Below the pieces are notes generated by a model, which was given only the letters and a program-made list of their open reading frames with translations, was not told the DNA's origin and ran no database searches. A DNA stretch of 22,722 nucleotides from an uncultured Verrucomicrobiales bacterium (GTDB lineage Bacteria > Verrucomicrobiota > Verrucomicrobiia > Verrucomicrobiales > Akkermansiaceae): the NCBI GenBank assembly GCA_937916135.1, contig CALFTQ010000055.1:1-22722 (forward strand), in the 5' to 3' direction. This document shows, one piece after another, positions 22,720 through 22,722 of the stretch (positions within the stretch are counted from its first letter, which is position 1; the number at the start of each line of letters is the position of its first letter). Position numbers and translations under genes: made by a program.

Positions 22720-22722
22720 ACA

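Overview
The window is a GC-rich bacterial segment. Its core is an 11-gene respiratory complex I cluster, nuoD-E-F-G-H-I-J-K-L-M-N, all on the + strand. It is followed by aroB, two tandem M29 aminopeptidases, a metallophosphoesterase, a type III glutamine synthetase, a small secreted glucosaminidase-like protein and rlmH on the minus strand. No rRNA or tRNA gene was recognised. The gene content, the general absence of Shine-Dalgarno sites and a hypothetical protein of a type I associate with this phylum suggest a Verrucomicrobiota member, perhaps Akkermansia-like. This is an inference from reading, not a database result.

Layout: 1-180 holds an interspersed repeat and a nested palindrome. A conserved hypothetical gene lies at 180-641 (minus). 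642-1159 is a regulatory region. It has two divergent promoters whose 17-bp spacers are the same palindrome, a probable ~80-nt terminated RNA, and a possible nuo promoter. nuoD-N fills 1160-13922 and ends at a 16-bp perfect hairpin. nuoA, nuoB and nuoC are not here, although the complex needs NuoB and NuoC, so they should lie elsewhere. aroB (14079-15182) has its -10 box 6 bp before its ATG. The peptidase pair (15230-16339 and 16786-17889, about 62% identical) is split by a small four-helix-bundle gene. The metallophosphoesterase (17908-18735) and glnN (18947-21052) follow. The last 1.7 kb holds the secreted protein, a repeat-rich 500-bp stretch and rlmH.

The most unusual signal is in the spacers. 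Five short arrays of imperfect 7-bp tandem repeats, of three different unit sequences, each abut or overlap a start or stop codon. Two pairs of arrays are inverted, and each pair brackets a four-helix-bundle (S23/IVP-type) gene. One copy is intact (16362-16775). The other is a deletion remnant (21952-22143) that has lost about 53 internal codons between two Ala-Ala positions. This suggests a small repeat-bounded mobile unit. Other repeats are a 52-bp perfect inverted repeat at the two window ends with a diverged third copy at 21764, a REPIN-like paired palindrome at 21840-21896, and three CGGGCCCG palindromes before glnN.

Translation signals are also odd. Most start codons lack a Shine-Dalgarno site. 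Five intercistronic gaps begin with a C-rich tract of the type TAACCCCCTTT directly at the stop codon. Three singleton genes (aroB, the secreted protein, rlmH) have predicted promoters so close to the ATG that their mRNAs would be leaderless or nearly so.
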